Virus record (IMG/VR): IMGVR_UViG_3300028025_003904
Span: 1 to 64,000 of that record
DNA length: 64,000 nt
DNA from: a virus
Direction: 5' to 3' (one strand)
Shown: piece after piece, positions 29,150 to 35,584 of the stretch
How the letters are laid out: every line of letters begins with the position of its first letter
Position numbering within the stretch: the stretch's first letter is position 1
The notes under the pieces: model-generated
Database searches by the model: none
Told to the model about the DNA's origin: nothing
The model's input: the letters and a program-made list of their open reading frames with translations, nothing else
Made by a program: the position numbers and the translations under genes

Positions 29150-29257
29150 TGCCGGAGGAGGGATTGGCTACCCACACACAGTCCTTTTCGGTTACTGCAC
29201 CACTTCGAATCAGGCACGTCTAATGGTTGTACTTCCCATTTGTTCCGCCACTCCGGC
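29150..29257 (-). tRNA. Aberrant tRNA-Leu-like element (108 nt)
   Basis: Acceptor GCCGGAG/CTCCGGC pairs perfectly with discriminator A, followed by TG-GCGGAA as in leucine tRNAs. The rest departs from a normal tRNA: the D loop region is expanded, a GTGCC/GGTGC stem carries an 11-nt loop, and the T loop reads TAGCCAAT instead of TTCGAAT. Possibly a degenerate tRNA or a new tRNA-like RNA. Confidence 0.4.
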
Positions 29258-29270
29258 ATATTTCTTTTGG

Positions 29271-29344
29271 TGGAGAAAGTGGGATTCGAACCCACGACCT
29301 CTTGAATGCAAATCAAGCGTTCTAGCCAACTGAACTAAATCCCC
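29271..29344 (-). tRNA. tRNA-Ala(TGC)
   Basis: Acceptor GGGGATT/TTTCTCC with the alanine identity pair G3.U70, anticodon stem CTTGA/TCAAG with loop TTTGCAT (TGC), T arm GTGGG-TTCGAAT-CCCAC, discriminator A, encoded CCA. Two mismatches at the base of the acceptor stem are noted. Confidence 0.9.
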
Positions 29345-29348
29345 ATTA

Positions 29349-29452
29349 TGTAACGTCTGTGCGGTTTGTGTCTCATTCACTCCTTTATACGAGCTTCAAA
29401 AGTTTCCATTTCATGCCTAGCGTCTGTTCCGCCATTCTTTCGAATCGTTACA
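29349..29452 (-). other. tRNA-like structured element (104 nt)
   Basis: Perfect 7-bp terminal stem TGTAACG/CGTTACA. The interior includes TGGCGGAACAGACGC, like a leucine-tRNA D arm that lacks the loop GG, but no T arm. It lies between tRNA-Ala and tRNA-Leu(TAA). Confidence 0.35.
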
Positions 29453-29455
29453 TTG

Positions 29456-29538
29456 TACTCGAAGAGGGACTTGAACCCACACGCCCATACGGACAACAGA
29501 TTTTAAGTCTGTCTTGTCTACCATTCCAACATTCGAGC
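29456..29538 (-). tRNA. tRNA-Leu(TAA)
   Basis: Class II: acceptor GCTCGAA/TTCGAGT, anticodon stem ACAGA/TCTGT with loop CTTAAAA (TAA), long variable arm GTCCGTATGGGC, T loop TTCAAGT, discriminator A. Confidence 0.92.
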
Positions 29539-29545
29539 AACTCTA

Positions 29546-29576
29546 CAAATATACAAAATATATTTTATATTTCCAA
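29546..29576 (-). promoter_or_regulatory. Bacteroidota-type promoter upstream of tRNA-Leu(TAA)
   Basis: TTGG (TTG 29576-29574), 20-nt spacer, TATATTTG (29553-29546). It begins at the last codons of the LRR lipoprotein gene and drives the tRNA-Leu(TAA) to tRNA-Met group. Confidence 0.85.
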
Positions 29577-29577
29577 A

Positions 29578-31794
29578 TTATTCTACATATTTTGTCCAAC
29601 TATCTACATTGAAACATCCCCCACAATCGGATTTTTTTTGTAATAATTTTTGAACACTTTGAACTTTAATTTCTAATAAATTTGGATTATTGTAAGTATA
29701 TAATCTATCTATGAAAATAGATGGTAATCCTTTAATATTTAAATATCTTAAATTATTATTCCAAACTAAAAACCAACTTAAAAGTGGATTTCTTGTACAA
29801 TCTAACGATTCAATTTTATTATCATGTACCCAAAGTCCTTTAATCATTGGGTTTCCACTCAAATTTAACGATGTCAATCTGTTGTTTTGCATATACAGTT
29901 GTTGTAGGTTTGGATTGTGAGTTATATCAATTGATGTTACACCACGAGTTGTTCCATATCCAGCTCTACCTTCTGTATTACCAAAATCCAATTCAATTAA
30001 ATTTTTATTTCTGGAAACATCAAATGTTACTATATCATTATCACCTGCTCCAAAATATTCTAACTTTGATAGGGAACTCACATCAATACTTGTCAATTTA
30101 TTATCCCAAAAGGAAACCCAAGTTAAGTTTAGATTTTTGGATAAATCAACACTACTAATTTGATTGTGAATAATCCGTAATCTTTGTAGATTTGGGAATG
30201 CTTCTATACCCCTAATACTTACAATACCCATAGGGTTTAGTATTTCTATGGTAGTTGCGTTTGCAATTGGTGCAGTTTTAATCCTACCATCCAATACAAA
30301 ATCGTATCCTCTATCAATCAATGCCTGCTCAAATCTACTATCAGGTACACTAATATATTCTGGCAAATTGGATACCAATGGTGGCGGTGTTGTTACAACT
30401 GGTCCGGGTACAAATGTTGTTGGTGGTGGTGTTGTTACAACTGGTTCAGGTACAAATGTTGTTGGTGGTGGTGATGGTATAGTAGGTATAGATACTATTG
30501 GAGCTGGTGGGGGTGTATCATCTAAAGTTCTGAAATTTCGTTCATTACCATAAACTATACCCTTTGAGTTTATACAATATGCTCTAATATAGTATGTTGA
30601 ATTGGGTATCAGTTCATTTACATCTACCATATATCCACCCAAACCATTTCCTACTATAAGTTTTCTATCTGAAATTGTAGGTGTTTTCTCTCTACTAATT
30701 ACTACACCTCTTTCAGTTACGGGTGTGTTACCTTCGTTTGTAACCTCACCACCAATTCTTGCACTCCTAAATGAGATATTCCCAATATCGTTGGTAGATA
30801 TTTTGGCAAACGTATAATCTATTGTTGAGAAATTTATTTCATCACCATATACAATACCTGCTTCATTTTGAGCATATGCTCTTACATAGTATTTGGTATT
30901 TACCTCCAATTTAGTAACTACAATTTTATATTCACCCAAATCAGTAACTGATGATTTGAATTTCATATTATCAATGGTTGGTTTTGGAGATTTGGATACA
31001 ACTATTCCTCGTTCCTTTAATTCCCCTCTACCTAAATCTTTCACATTACCACTTAATGTTGCTACATCCAATCCAATATCAGTTGCTGAATTTGTTTGGA
31101 TTGTTGGTAATTTGTAATCTAATGTTGAAAATGTGAGCTCTTTACCATAGGATGTACCCATAATGTTGGTAGCAAAGGCACGAACATTGTATTTTGTACC
31201 TGCTTTAAGTTTGATTACAACTAAATTGAATGCACCCATCCCTTCACCTGCATTAAATGTACTATCGGTAGTTGTGGGTGTTGGGTTGGTACTAATGCAA
31301 AATCCTCGCTTTAATATAGGTGTTTCACCATCATCTGTAATATTACCGTATAGTTTTACCGATGTTAATGTTATATTACCCAAACTATCGGTTGTTAAAG
31401 TTGGTAAAATATAATCACCCGTTGTAAAGTTCTTTAATTCACCATAAGCAGTACCATATTTATTTTTGGCGTATGCATTATAGTAATAGGTTTTATTTGG
31501 TGTTAGTTTGGTTAGATGTGATTTAAATGTTGTAATATTTGTATCCAATTTAATGGTAATACCATATCCACCAATATCCGGATTATTTGCGTAAATAAAT
31601 CCACGTTCAATTGTAGGTGCATAAGGTACATCCTCTACTTTACCCAAAATAAATGCCGATTTAAGTGTAACGTTGGTTGCATCCTCTGTGAATACAGATG
31701 GTGGCATATCAATGATTGCTGGTGTTAGTGCTTCTTCCTTTGCACAACCTAATAATAGGAAAATACCTATTAGAGTGATTTGTAACTTTTTCAT
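29578..31794 (-). CDS. Large lipoprotein with FN3-like repeats and leucine-rich repeats (738 aa)
   Basis: Lipoprotein signal MKKLQITLIGIFLLLGCAK (lipobox ending at Cys17). Four beta-sandwich repeats of about 90 residues follow (each with ERGfv.s..p.p, an LxPNTkYYvRAYAxNxxGixYG strand pair), typical of Bacteroidota FN3-like surface modules. A proline-rich linker with two copies of TTPPPTTFVP (about 425-475) leads to a C-terminal leucine-rich domain (about 490-720: LQRLRIIHNQISSVDLS, LTWVSFWDNKLTSID, LQQLYMQNNRLTSLNLSGN). It has its own promoter (31819-31850), is inserted within the tRNA array, and looks like a surface adhesin or ligand-binding protein from a host. Horizontal capture is likely. 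Confidence 0.85.
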   Translation of the reverse strand: MKKLQITLIGIFLLLGCAKEEALTPAIIDMPPSVFTEDATNVTLKSAFILGKVEDVPYAPTIERGFIYANNPDIGGYGITIKLDTNITTFKSHLTKLTPNKTYYYNAYAKNKYGTAYGELKNFTTGDYILPTLTTDSLGNITLTSVKLYGNITDDGETPILKRGFCISTNPTPTTTDSTFNAGEGMGAFNLVVIKLKAGTKYNVRAFATNIMGTSYGKELTFSTLDYKLPTIQTNSATDIGLDVATLSGNVKDLGRGELKERGIVVSKSPKPTIDNMKFKSSVTDLGEYKIVVTKLEVNTKYYVRAYAQNEAGIVYGDEINFSTIDYTFAKISTNDIGNISFRSARIGGEVTNEGNTPVTERGVVISREKTPTISDRKLIVGNGLGGYMVDVNELIPNSTYYIRAYCINSKGIVYGNERNFRTLDDTPPPAPIVSIPTIPSPPPTTFVPEPVVTTPPPTTFVPGPVVTTPPPLVSNLPEYISVPDSRFEQALIDRGYDFVLDGRIKTAPIANATTIEILNPMGIVSIRGIEAFPNLQRLRIIHNQISSVDLSKNLNLTWVSFWDNKLTSIDVSSLSKLEYFGAGDNDIVTFDVSRNKNLIELDFGNTEGRAGYGTTRGVTSIDITHNPNLQQLYMQNNRLTSLNLSGNPMIKGLWVHDNKIESLDCTRNPLLSWFLVWNNNLRYLNIKGLPSIFIDRLYTYNNPNLLEIKVQSVQKLLQKKSDCGGCFNVDSWTKYVE

Positions 31795-31818
31795 ATTTAA
31801 CTTTTAGATTTTATGTAA

Positions 31819-31850
31819 CAAATATACAACATTTATTTTATATTTCCTAA
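31819..31850 (-). promoter_or_regulatory. Promoter with TTAGG -33 and TATATTTG -7
   Basis: TATATTTG (31826-31819) preceded after 20 nt by TTAGG instead of TTG. The TTAGGAAAT block is shared with the promoters at 38815 and 39220, suggesting a distinct subclass. It drives the LRR lipoprotein. Confidence 0.65.
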
Positions 31851-31875
31851 CATTTTTTACTTTTTTATTTTATCG

Positions 31876-31945
31876 TTGCGTGTGTGGGGTTCGAACCCAC
31901 TTGGCTTTCCTTATGAGAGATAGCTCTTTTCCACCAAGCCACGCA
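31876..31945 (-). tRNA. tRNA-Met(CAT) second copy, or Ile2
   Basis: Acceptor TGCGTG/CACGCA (6 good pairs), D stem GCTT/GAGC with loop GG, loop CTCATAA (CAT) on an imperfect anticodon stem, T arm GTGGG-TTCGAAC-CCCAC. The stem mismatches lower confidence in the exact ends. Confidence 0.75.
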
Positions 31946-31951
31946 ATATGG

Positions 31952-32025
31952 GGTGTTTAATGGGATTCGAACCCATACTATCAGTACCACAAACTGACGT
32001 GCTGACCATTAACACTATAAACAAC
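31952..32025 (-). tRNA. tRNA-His(GTG)
   Basis: Anticodon stem TCAGT/ACTGA with loop TTGTGGT (GTG), an extra 5' G opposite C73 as required for histidine tRNA identity, T arm ATGGG-TTCGAAT-CCCAT, encoded CCA. Confidence 0.92.
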
Positions 32026-32026
32026 G

Positions 32027-32099
32027 AGGTGAATATTGGATTCGAACCAATGTAAAAGGTTTTGCAGACCTCTACCTAAACCAACTCGGTCAATTCACC
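32027..32099 (-). tRNA. tRNA-Cys(GCA)
   Basis: Acceptor GGTGAAT/ATTCACC, anticodon stem AGGT/ACCT with loop CTGCAAA (GCA), T arm TTGG-TTCGAAT-CCAA, discriminator T as for Cys. Confidence 0.93.
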
Positions 32100-32105
32100 A
32101 TTATG

Positions 32106-32177
32106 TAGTTCCATAGAGACTCGAACTCCAACTTTGACATCCGTAGTGTCAGGTGCTATCCATTACACCATAGAACT
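32106..32177 (-). tRNA. tRNA-Arg(ACG)
   Basis: Acceptor AGTTCTA/TGGAACT (wobble pairs), anticodon stem TGACA/TGTCA with loop CTACGGA (ACG), T arm TGGAG-TTCGAGT-CTCTA. A34 would need deamination to inosine by host TadA to read CGN broadly. Confidence 0.9.
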
Positions 32178-32182
32178 ATTAG

Positions 32183-32253
32183 CACGTCCTAAAGGATTCG
32201 AACCTCTATCATCGCTTTTGGAGAGCGGTATGCTACCATTACACCAAGGACAT
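32183..32253 (-). tRNA. tRNA-Trp(CCA)
   Basis: Acceptor ATGTCCT/AGGACGT, anticodon stem CGCT/AGCG with loop CTCCAAA (CCA), T arm AGAGG-TTCGAAT-CCTTT, discriminator G as for Trp. Confidence 0.92.
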
Positions 32254-32323
32254 GTATTTATTTCCAAAGTAAAAAATTACCTTCAAAAAATTTTCCAACC
32301 TTTATCTAAAAGTTGAAAAAGTG

Positions 32324-32397
32324 TAGAGAAAATAGGACTCGAACCTATAACCCCCGACGTATCAGGTCGGTGCTCTAACCAATTGAGCTATATCTCT
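32324..32397 (-). tRNA. tRNA-Ile(GAT)
   Basis: Acceptor AGAGATA/TTTCTCT (one mismatch), D arm AGCTCAATTGGTTAGAGC, anticodon stem CCGAC/GTCGG with loop CTGATAC (GAT), T arm ATAGG-TTCGAGT-CCTAT. Confidence 0.92.
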
Positions 32398-32400
32398 GTG

Positions 32401-32473
32401 TAGGGTGAGCGAGACTCGAACTCACATCCTCTTGCTCCCAAAGCAAGTAATCTAACCATTGATATACCACCCT
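32401..32473 (-). tRNA. tRNA-Pro(TGG)
   Basis: Acceptor AGGGTGG/TCACCCT, anticodon stem CTTGC/GCAAG with loop TTTGGGA (TGG), T arm GTGAG-TTCGAGT-CTCGC. Confidence 0.92.
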
Positions 32474-32479
32474 ATATTG

Positions 32480-32552
32480 TGAACCCGTTGGGAATCGAAC
32501 CCAAAACCCCTACATTAAAAGTGTAGTGCTCTACCAATTGAGCTACGAGTTC
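32480..32552 (-). tRNA. tRNA-Lys(TTT)
   Basis: Acceptor GAACTCG/CGGGTTC, D arm AGCTCAATTGGTAGAGC, anticodon stem CTACA/TGTAG with loop CTTTTAA (TTT), T arm TTGGG-TTCGATT-CCCAA. Confidence 0.94.
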
Positions 32553-32557
32553 ATTGG

Positions 32558-32631
32558 TGGAGCAGACAGGTATCGAACCTGTTCCTCTGGATTTTCAGTC
32601 CAGCGCAATGAACCTCATCTGCCACTGCTCC
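32558..32631 (-). tRNA. tRNA-Phe(GAA)
   Basis: Acceptor GGAGCAG/CTGCTCC, anticodon stem CTGGA/TCCAG with loop CTGAAAA (GAA), T arm ACAGG-TTCGATA-CCTGT, discriminator A and encoded CCA. Confidence 0.9.
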
Positions 32632-32671
32632 TTTAAATCCGATTTTGATATGTAGCATCGGGAACTACCTG

Positions 32672-32745
32672 TGTCCATAGTAGGATTCGAACCTACACAA
32701 TCTGGTTTCTAAAACCAGCACGGTTGCCAATTACGTCATACGGAC
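32672..32745 (-). tRNA. tRNA with anticodon TAG (Leu by code), class I variable loop
   Basis: Acceptor GTCCGTA/TATGGAC, anticodon stem CTGGT/ACCAG with loop TTTAGAA (TAG, reading CUA/CUG leucine codons), T arm GTAGG-TTCGAAT-CCTAC, discriminator A. The variable loop is only about 5 nt, unusual because bacterial leucine tRNAs have a long variable arm. Confidence 0.8.
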
Positions 32746-32753
32746 TTCTATTG

Positions 32754-32826
32754 TAGTGAGTGAGGGACTTGAACCCCCAACATCCGCCATGTAAAGACGG
32801 CGCTCTGCCAATTGAGCTAACCCACT
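32754..32826 (-). tRNA. tRNA-Val(TAC)
   Basis: Acceptor AGTGGGT/ACTCACT, D arm AGCTCAATTGGCAGAGC, anticodon stem CCGTC/GGCGG with loop TTTACAT (TAC), T arm with loop TTCAAGT. Confidence 0.92.
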
Positions 32827-32858
32827 ATTTCACCATTATGTCAAAGAACTTATTCTTG

Positions 32859-32930
32859 CGTTGATGGTAGGATTCGAACCTACGACCAATAGATTAACAG
32901 TCTACTGCGCTACCACTGCGCCACATCAAC
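32859..32930 (-). tRNA. tRNA-Asn(GTT)
   Basis: Acceptor GTTGATG/CATCAAC, anticodon stem GTAGA/TCTAT with loop CTGTTAA (GTT), T arm GTAGG-TTCGAAT-CCTAC, discriminator G. Confidence 0.94.
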
Positions 32931-32944
32931 TTATTTTTAAACAT

Positions 32945-32976
32945 AAAAAAACCCCTAACTTTTTGGGTCAGGGGTT
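32945..32976 (-). terminator. Intrinsic terminator
   Basis: Minus-strand AACCCCT (32976-32970) pairs with AGGGGTT (32956-32950), followed by a run of T. It ends the transcription unit that includes the 47-codon frame and the large structured RNA, before tRNA-Asn. Confidence 0.85.
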
Positions 32977-33003
32977 GTTTTAATTTAAGTATGTAGTTTG
33001 GTT

Positions 33004-33147
33004 TTATCCCAAGTCTACATCGTTTAATATTGTTGCCCCTAACTGATTTTTAATTCCTTTCGAACTAAAATCACACACGCGATTGCCTGCCCACATCAAA
33101 TTTGATGTCGGTTGATAAGCTATCGTATGTAGGTTAAGAGTTTTCAT
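33004..33147 (-). CDS. Possible small protein (47 aa)
   Basis: A 48-codon frame from ATG 33147 to TAA 33004 encodes MKTLNLHTIAYQPTSNLMWA followed by a polar stretch ending ILNDVDLG. It lies between the large structured RNA and the terminator at 32945-32976. The AAAGAA before the ATG could serve as a weak ribosome site. No family is recognised. It may be a real microprotein or a chance frame within the 3' part of the RNA unit. Confidence 0.45.
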   Translation of the reverse strand: MKTLNLHTIAYQPTSNLMWAGNRVCDFSSKGIKNQLGATILNDVDLG

Positions 33148-33179
33148 TTCTTTATTTATAATAATATATATGTAATTTT

Positions 33180-34104
33180 TTTATTTTAAGTTAAAAAGAT
33201 ACGGATGAGAATACTCACGTATGCGAACCGGCTTTCGTTGGATTATTGTTTCCCAACTTTTCCACTACCTTTTGGGTAGTACCGATTCAATGCGGGTTAG
33301 TTAAGCCAACCACTCATAAAGTTACAAACTACTCTCTCTTTACTCCGCTTCTTCTACTCTGCCGAACAGATTCACACTTGCGGTGTTAGAAGTTTTTCGA
33401 AAGAATCACAGACCTCTTGCGGAGGTATCGTGGCAAGGAACAACTCCCTACTATGTACGCACCTTTCGTTTGCAACTGACGAACACTTTTGCTCTTTTTG
33501 TTTATAGTTTGCACTAACCGGCAAATTGAGTTTGGTTTGTAGATGGTTTCAAGTAGTGGTTCGCCAACCTGCTCCGTTATCTTTTGAACAACAGAATACT
33601 GAACTACTCGATGTGTTATCCCTAACACCATACTTTAAGTTTGCTTCATAACTCCTACCTTGGTAGGTGAAGAGTAAGGATAATAACGACACCACTCGTA
33701 CTTTATCTTACCTTTCGGTTTTAAGTAAACTCTGATATTGAATCACGCAATTGTTGAAAGGGATTAAGTTTCAGTTTCTCGCAATAACTCTATGGATTAT
33801 TCTTATTGGTGTTCCCACCTCAACTGAACTATCTACTTTAGCCCAGTCATTTCACCACCCTCTTTACAGTGTTACCCTCAATACTAAAGGTGAAATGATA
33901 TTCCACTTGCCTACTCAAGCTCCTTTCGAAGCCGCAAATCACTTAAACCAAATGATTCACTTTATCCTACTTTCGTAGTTTATTTCACGACCATAGGCGG
34001 CCGATGTACACTATGTAGAACTCGTCTACTATGTGCTTATATTTTAAAGAACATTTTTAATTTGATTAACCGAGTATCTTTCATCACCTATTGGTCTCAA
34101 ATCT
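33180..34104 (-). ncRNA. Large structured non-coding RNA, GOLLD/ROOL-class candidate (~0.9 kb)
   Basis: About 925 nt without a convincing gene, transcribed from the strong promoter at 34111-34141 towards the terminator at 32945. Read on the minus strand it is full of hairpins: CTAC-GAAA-GTAG (33967-33978), ACC-GAAA-GGT (33710-33719), ACCTCC-GCAA-GAGGT (33412-33426), ATAC-GTGA-GTAT (33211-33222), CCTAC-CAAG-GTAGG (33654-33667), ACTACC-CAAAA-GGTAGT (about 33259-33275) and a 10-bp helix TCATTTCACC/GGTGAAATGA (33889-33898 with 33847-33856). Four GNRA tetraloops on one strand argue strongly for a folded RNA. GOLLD and ROOL RNAs are large ornate RNAs known from phages and often lie beside tRNAs, matching size and context. 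I cannot confirm the family. Confidence 0.7.
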
Positions 34105-34110
34105 ATAATA

Positions 34111-34141
34111 CAAATATACGAAACTTTTTTCATATATCCAA
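34111..34141 (-). promoter_or_regulatory. Bacteroidota-type promoter for the large ncRNA
   Basis: TTGG (TTG 34141-34139), 20-nt spacer, TATATTTG (34118-34111), in the block TTTGGATATATGAAAAAAG shared by several promoters here. Initiation would fall near 34100-34105. Confidence 0.9.
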
Positions 34142-34154
34142 AAACTTTTTAACT

Positions 34155-34345
34155 TTTTTTTAAGATTGGTTGTCTCCGGCTTTTTAGCTTACCACTTATG
34201 GTTGGGCTTCACACATTCGGTTTTATTAGATGTTGGCTTCAACAACCATTCTTAAATATTGGATGAGTAGTGGGATGGTATTTCTACCTCTCGGGTCCTC
34301 TTAACACCGGACTTCTCCACACCGGCATACTAACCTCATTTTCAA
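34155..34345 (-). ncRNA. Second structured non-coding RNA (~190 nt)
   Basis: Transcribed from its own promoter (34351-34380). Minus-strand features: GGTA-GAAA-TACC GNRA hairpin, CCGG...CCGG repeats, CCA-TAAG-TGG, GCT-AAAA-AGC, and a closing helix of AAGA/TCTT plus TGGTTGT/ACAACCA with one mismatch (34242-34253 with 34162-34173). No open frame is convincing. It directly precedes the promoter of the large RNA. Family unknown. Confidence 0.6.
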
Positions 34346-34350
34346 CATTA

Positions 34351-34380
34351 CAAATATACGAAACTTTTTTCATATATCAA
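34351..34380 (-). promoter_or_regulatory. Bacteroidota-type promoter for the second ncRNA
   Basis: TTG (34380-34378), 19-nt spacer, TATATTTG (34358-34351); near-copy of the 34111 promoter. Confidence 0.85.
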
Positions 34381-34398
34381 AGTCTTTTTAACTTTTTT

Positions 34399-34944
34399 TT
34401 ACAAATTTCTTTTTGATATTTGAAAGTTAAACGATACCGTCATTCTTTCTGTATCAGCTGGTTCAACATAATGTGATAGTGTAGATGGAAAAAATAATAA
34501 TCTACCTTTAACTGATGGTATTTTATGTTTTCTCCCCTCTTTACAGAATACAGTATTAGATGTTGAATCCGATAGATACCATATACCAGAAATTAAATCG
34601 TTACCATGTGAGTGATACTCTTGATACTTTCCGTCTTTATAGTAATTCCACCATATCTCATAATCATATCTAAACTTTTCACCAAAATTATACGTTTTTA
34701 TATAAAATGGATGCAATTGAACAATACTCGTTACGTGTTCTATAATCTCATTTACATATGGTGTACCATATAACAAATCACTATTATGATTAAACGATGA
34801 AAAAGCACCACCATCCCAACTTTTTGGAGATGTATATTTTTCTGGCTCATTTTTTATTTCTTTTTTAATACCTTCAATCAATTCATCCGGTACTTCCAAA
34901 TGTGTATCGAATAAAGTAATTGGAAATATATTAAATTCGTTCAT
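34399..34944 (-). CDS. 2OG-Fe(II) oxygenase-like protein (181 aa)
   Basis: The core YQEYHSHGNDLISGIWYLSD and the later strand LLFFPSTLSHYVEPADTERMTVSFNFQ match the double-stranded beta-helix of 2-oxoglutarate/Fe(II) oxygenases, with a His in the YHSH motif, the second ligand His in LSHYVEP and an Arg (ERMTVSFN) for 2OG. The protein at 35635-36171 has the same motifs (YQEYHSHANNILSGVWYLND, LPHYVEPSDDERMTVAFNF) and is a clear paralogue. Such proteins are common in T4-like marine phages; proposed substrates include prolyl residues or modified bases. It has its own promoter at 34965-34995. Confidence 0.82.
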   Translation of the reverse strand: MNEFNIFPITLFDTHLEVPDELIEGIKKEIKNEPEKYTSPKSWDGGAFSSFNHNSDLLYGTPYVNEIIEHVTSIVQLHPFYIKTYNFGEKFRYDYEIWWNYYKDGKYQEYHSHGNDLISGIWYLSDSTSNTVFCKEGRKHKIPSVKGRLLFFPSTLSHYVEPADTERMTVSFNFQISKRNL

Positions 34945-34964
34945 CTACTATCAAAATGTTTTTA

Positions 34965-34995
34965 CAAATATACGAAACTTTTTTCATATATCCAA
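34965..34995 (-). promoter_or_regulatory. Bacteroidota-type promoter
   Basis: TTG (34995-34993), 20-nt spacer, TATATTTG (34972-34965), upstream of the 2OG-oxygenase gene at 34399-34944. Confidence 0.9.
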
Positions 34996-35014
34996 ATGAT
35001 TTCTCATTTATTTT

Positions 35015-35089
35015 TGGTTGCGGGAGACAGAATCGAACTATCGTAGACCTGGCTTATGAGACCGGTGGGAAACCAACATCCTCCCCGCG
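35015..35089 (-). tRNA. Initiator tRNA-fMet(CAT)
   Basis: Acceptor CGCGGGG/TCCCGCA with the initiator-specific C1:A72 mismatch, D arm GGATGTTGGTTTCC, anticodon loop CTCATAA (CAT), T arm GATAG-TTCGATT-CTGTC, discriminator A and encoded CCA (35015-35017). It has its own promoter (35103-35133). The 1:72 mismatch is the main feature by which bacteria recognise tRNA-fMet for formylation. Confidence 0.9.
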
Positions 35090-35102
35090 ATTTATTATGA
35101 TA

Positions 35103-35133
35103 CAAATATACGAAACTTTTTTCATATATCCAA
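35103..35133 (-). promoter_or_regulatory. Bacteroidota-type promoter for tRNA-fMet
   Basis: TTG (35133-35131), 20-nt spacer, TATATTTG (35110-35103), directly upstream of the initiator tRNA. Confidence 0.9.
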
Positions 35134-35155
35134 ATGATTTCTCATTTATTTTTTG

Positions 35156-35565
35156 TGGAGATGCAGGGATTCGAACCCTGGTCCAGATAAGTTTCTAATG
35201 TAAATCGTTCACAAGTTTATTCAATTTTTCTAAACTGAAAAAATATAGAGTTTCTATTTTGCCATTATCACTCTCAACTGTGGAAGATTCACTTTAGTAG
35301 GTAGAACCTCAAACGAGACCTTATTCCTTTTTGGGTAGAAATCACACCTGGGTTCACATTCTTTTTTACCTCATGATGTGTACGAGGAAGATTAGGCAGC
35401 TACTGCGTAATCGAATGAGTTCATCCATGCCATAGCATCTTCGAACGTCATTGTAGATAATTCTACGTTTGCACTTATTGTTTGATAGGTCTTCAAAGGT
35501 TTCCATCTAACCTTACTTGCATCAATACAACCAGTCTTCATATCTGTCAAAAGCCGGTCATCCCC
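35156..35565 (-). ncRNA. ssrA: tmRNA (SsrA) with phage-encoded tag
   Basis: 410 nt. The 5' end GGGGATGACCGGCTTTTGACAG and the 3' end CAGGGTTCGAATCCCTGCATCTCCA form the tRNA-like domain; acceptor GGGGATG/CATCTCC contains the G3.U70 alanine identity pair. A tag frame reads GCAAACGTAGAA... and ends ...TACGCAGTAGCTGCCTAA (YAVAA, stop), so the tag would be about 26 residues beginning ANVEL and ending YAVAA, a typical degradation C-terminus. It has its own promoter. tmRNA rescues stalled ribosomes; phage copies are rare but known (for example mycobacteriophage Bxz1). Confidence 0.9.
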
Positions 35566-35584
35566 ATATTTCAAATAACGTTTA

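Noticed and set aside
33386-33978. Open frames on both strands inside the large structured RNA (33386-33631 minus and 33751-33978 plus)
   Set aside because: Neither has a ribosome site or promoter, and they overlap stems with GNRA loops.
35392-35574. 60-residue minus-strand frame ending YAVAA as a protein gene
   Set aside because: It lies inside the tmRNA; only the last ~26 codons are the tag frame.
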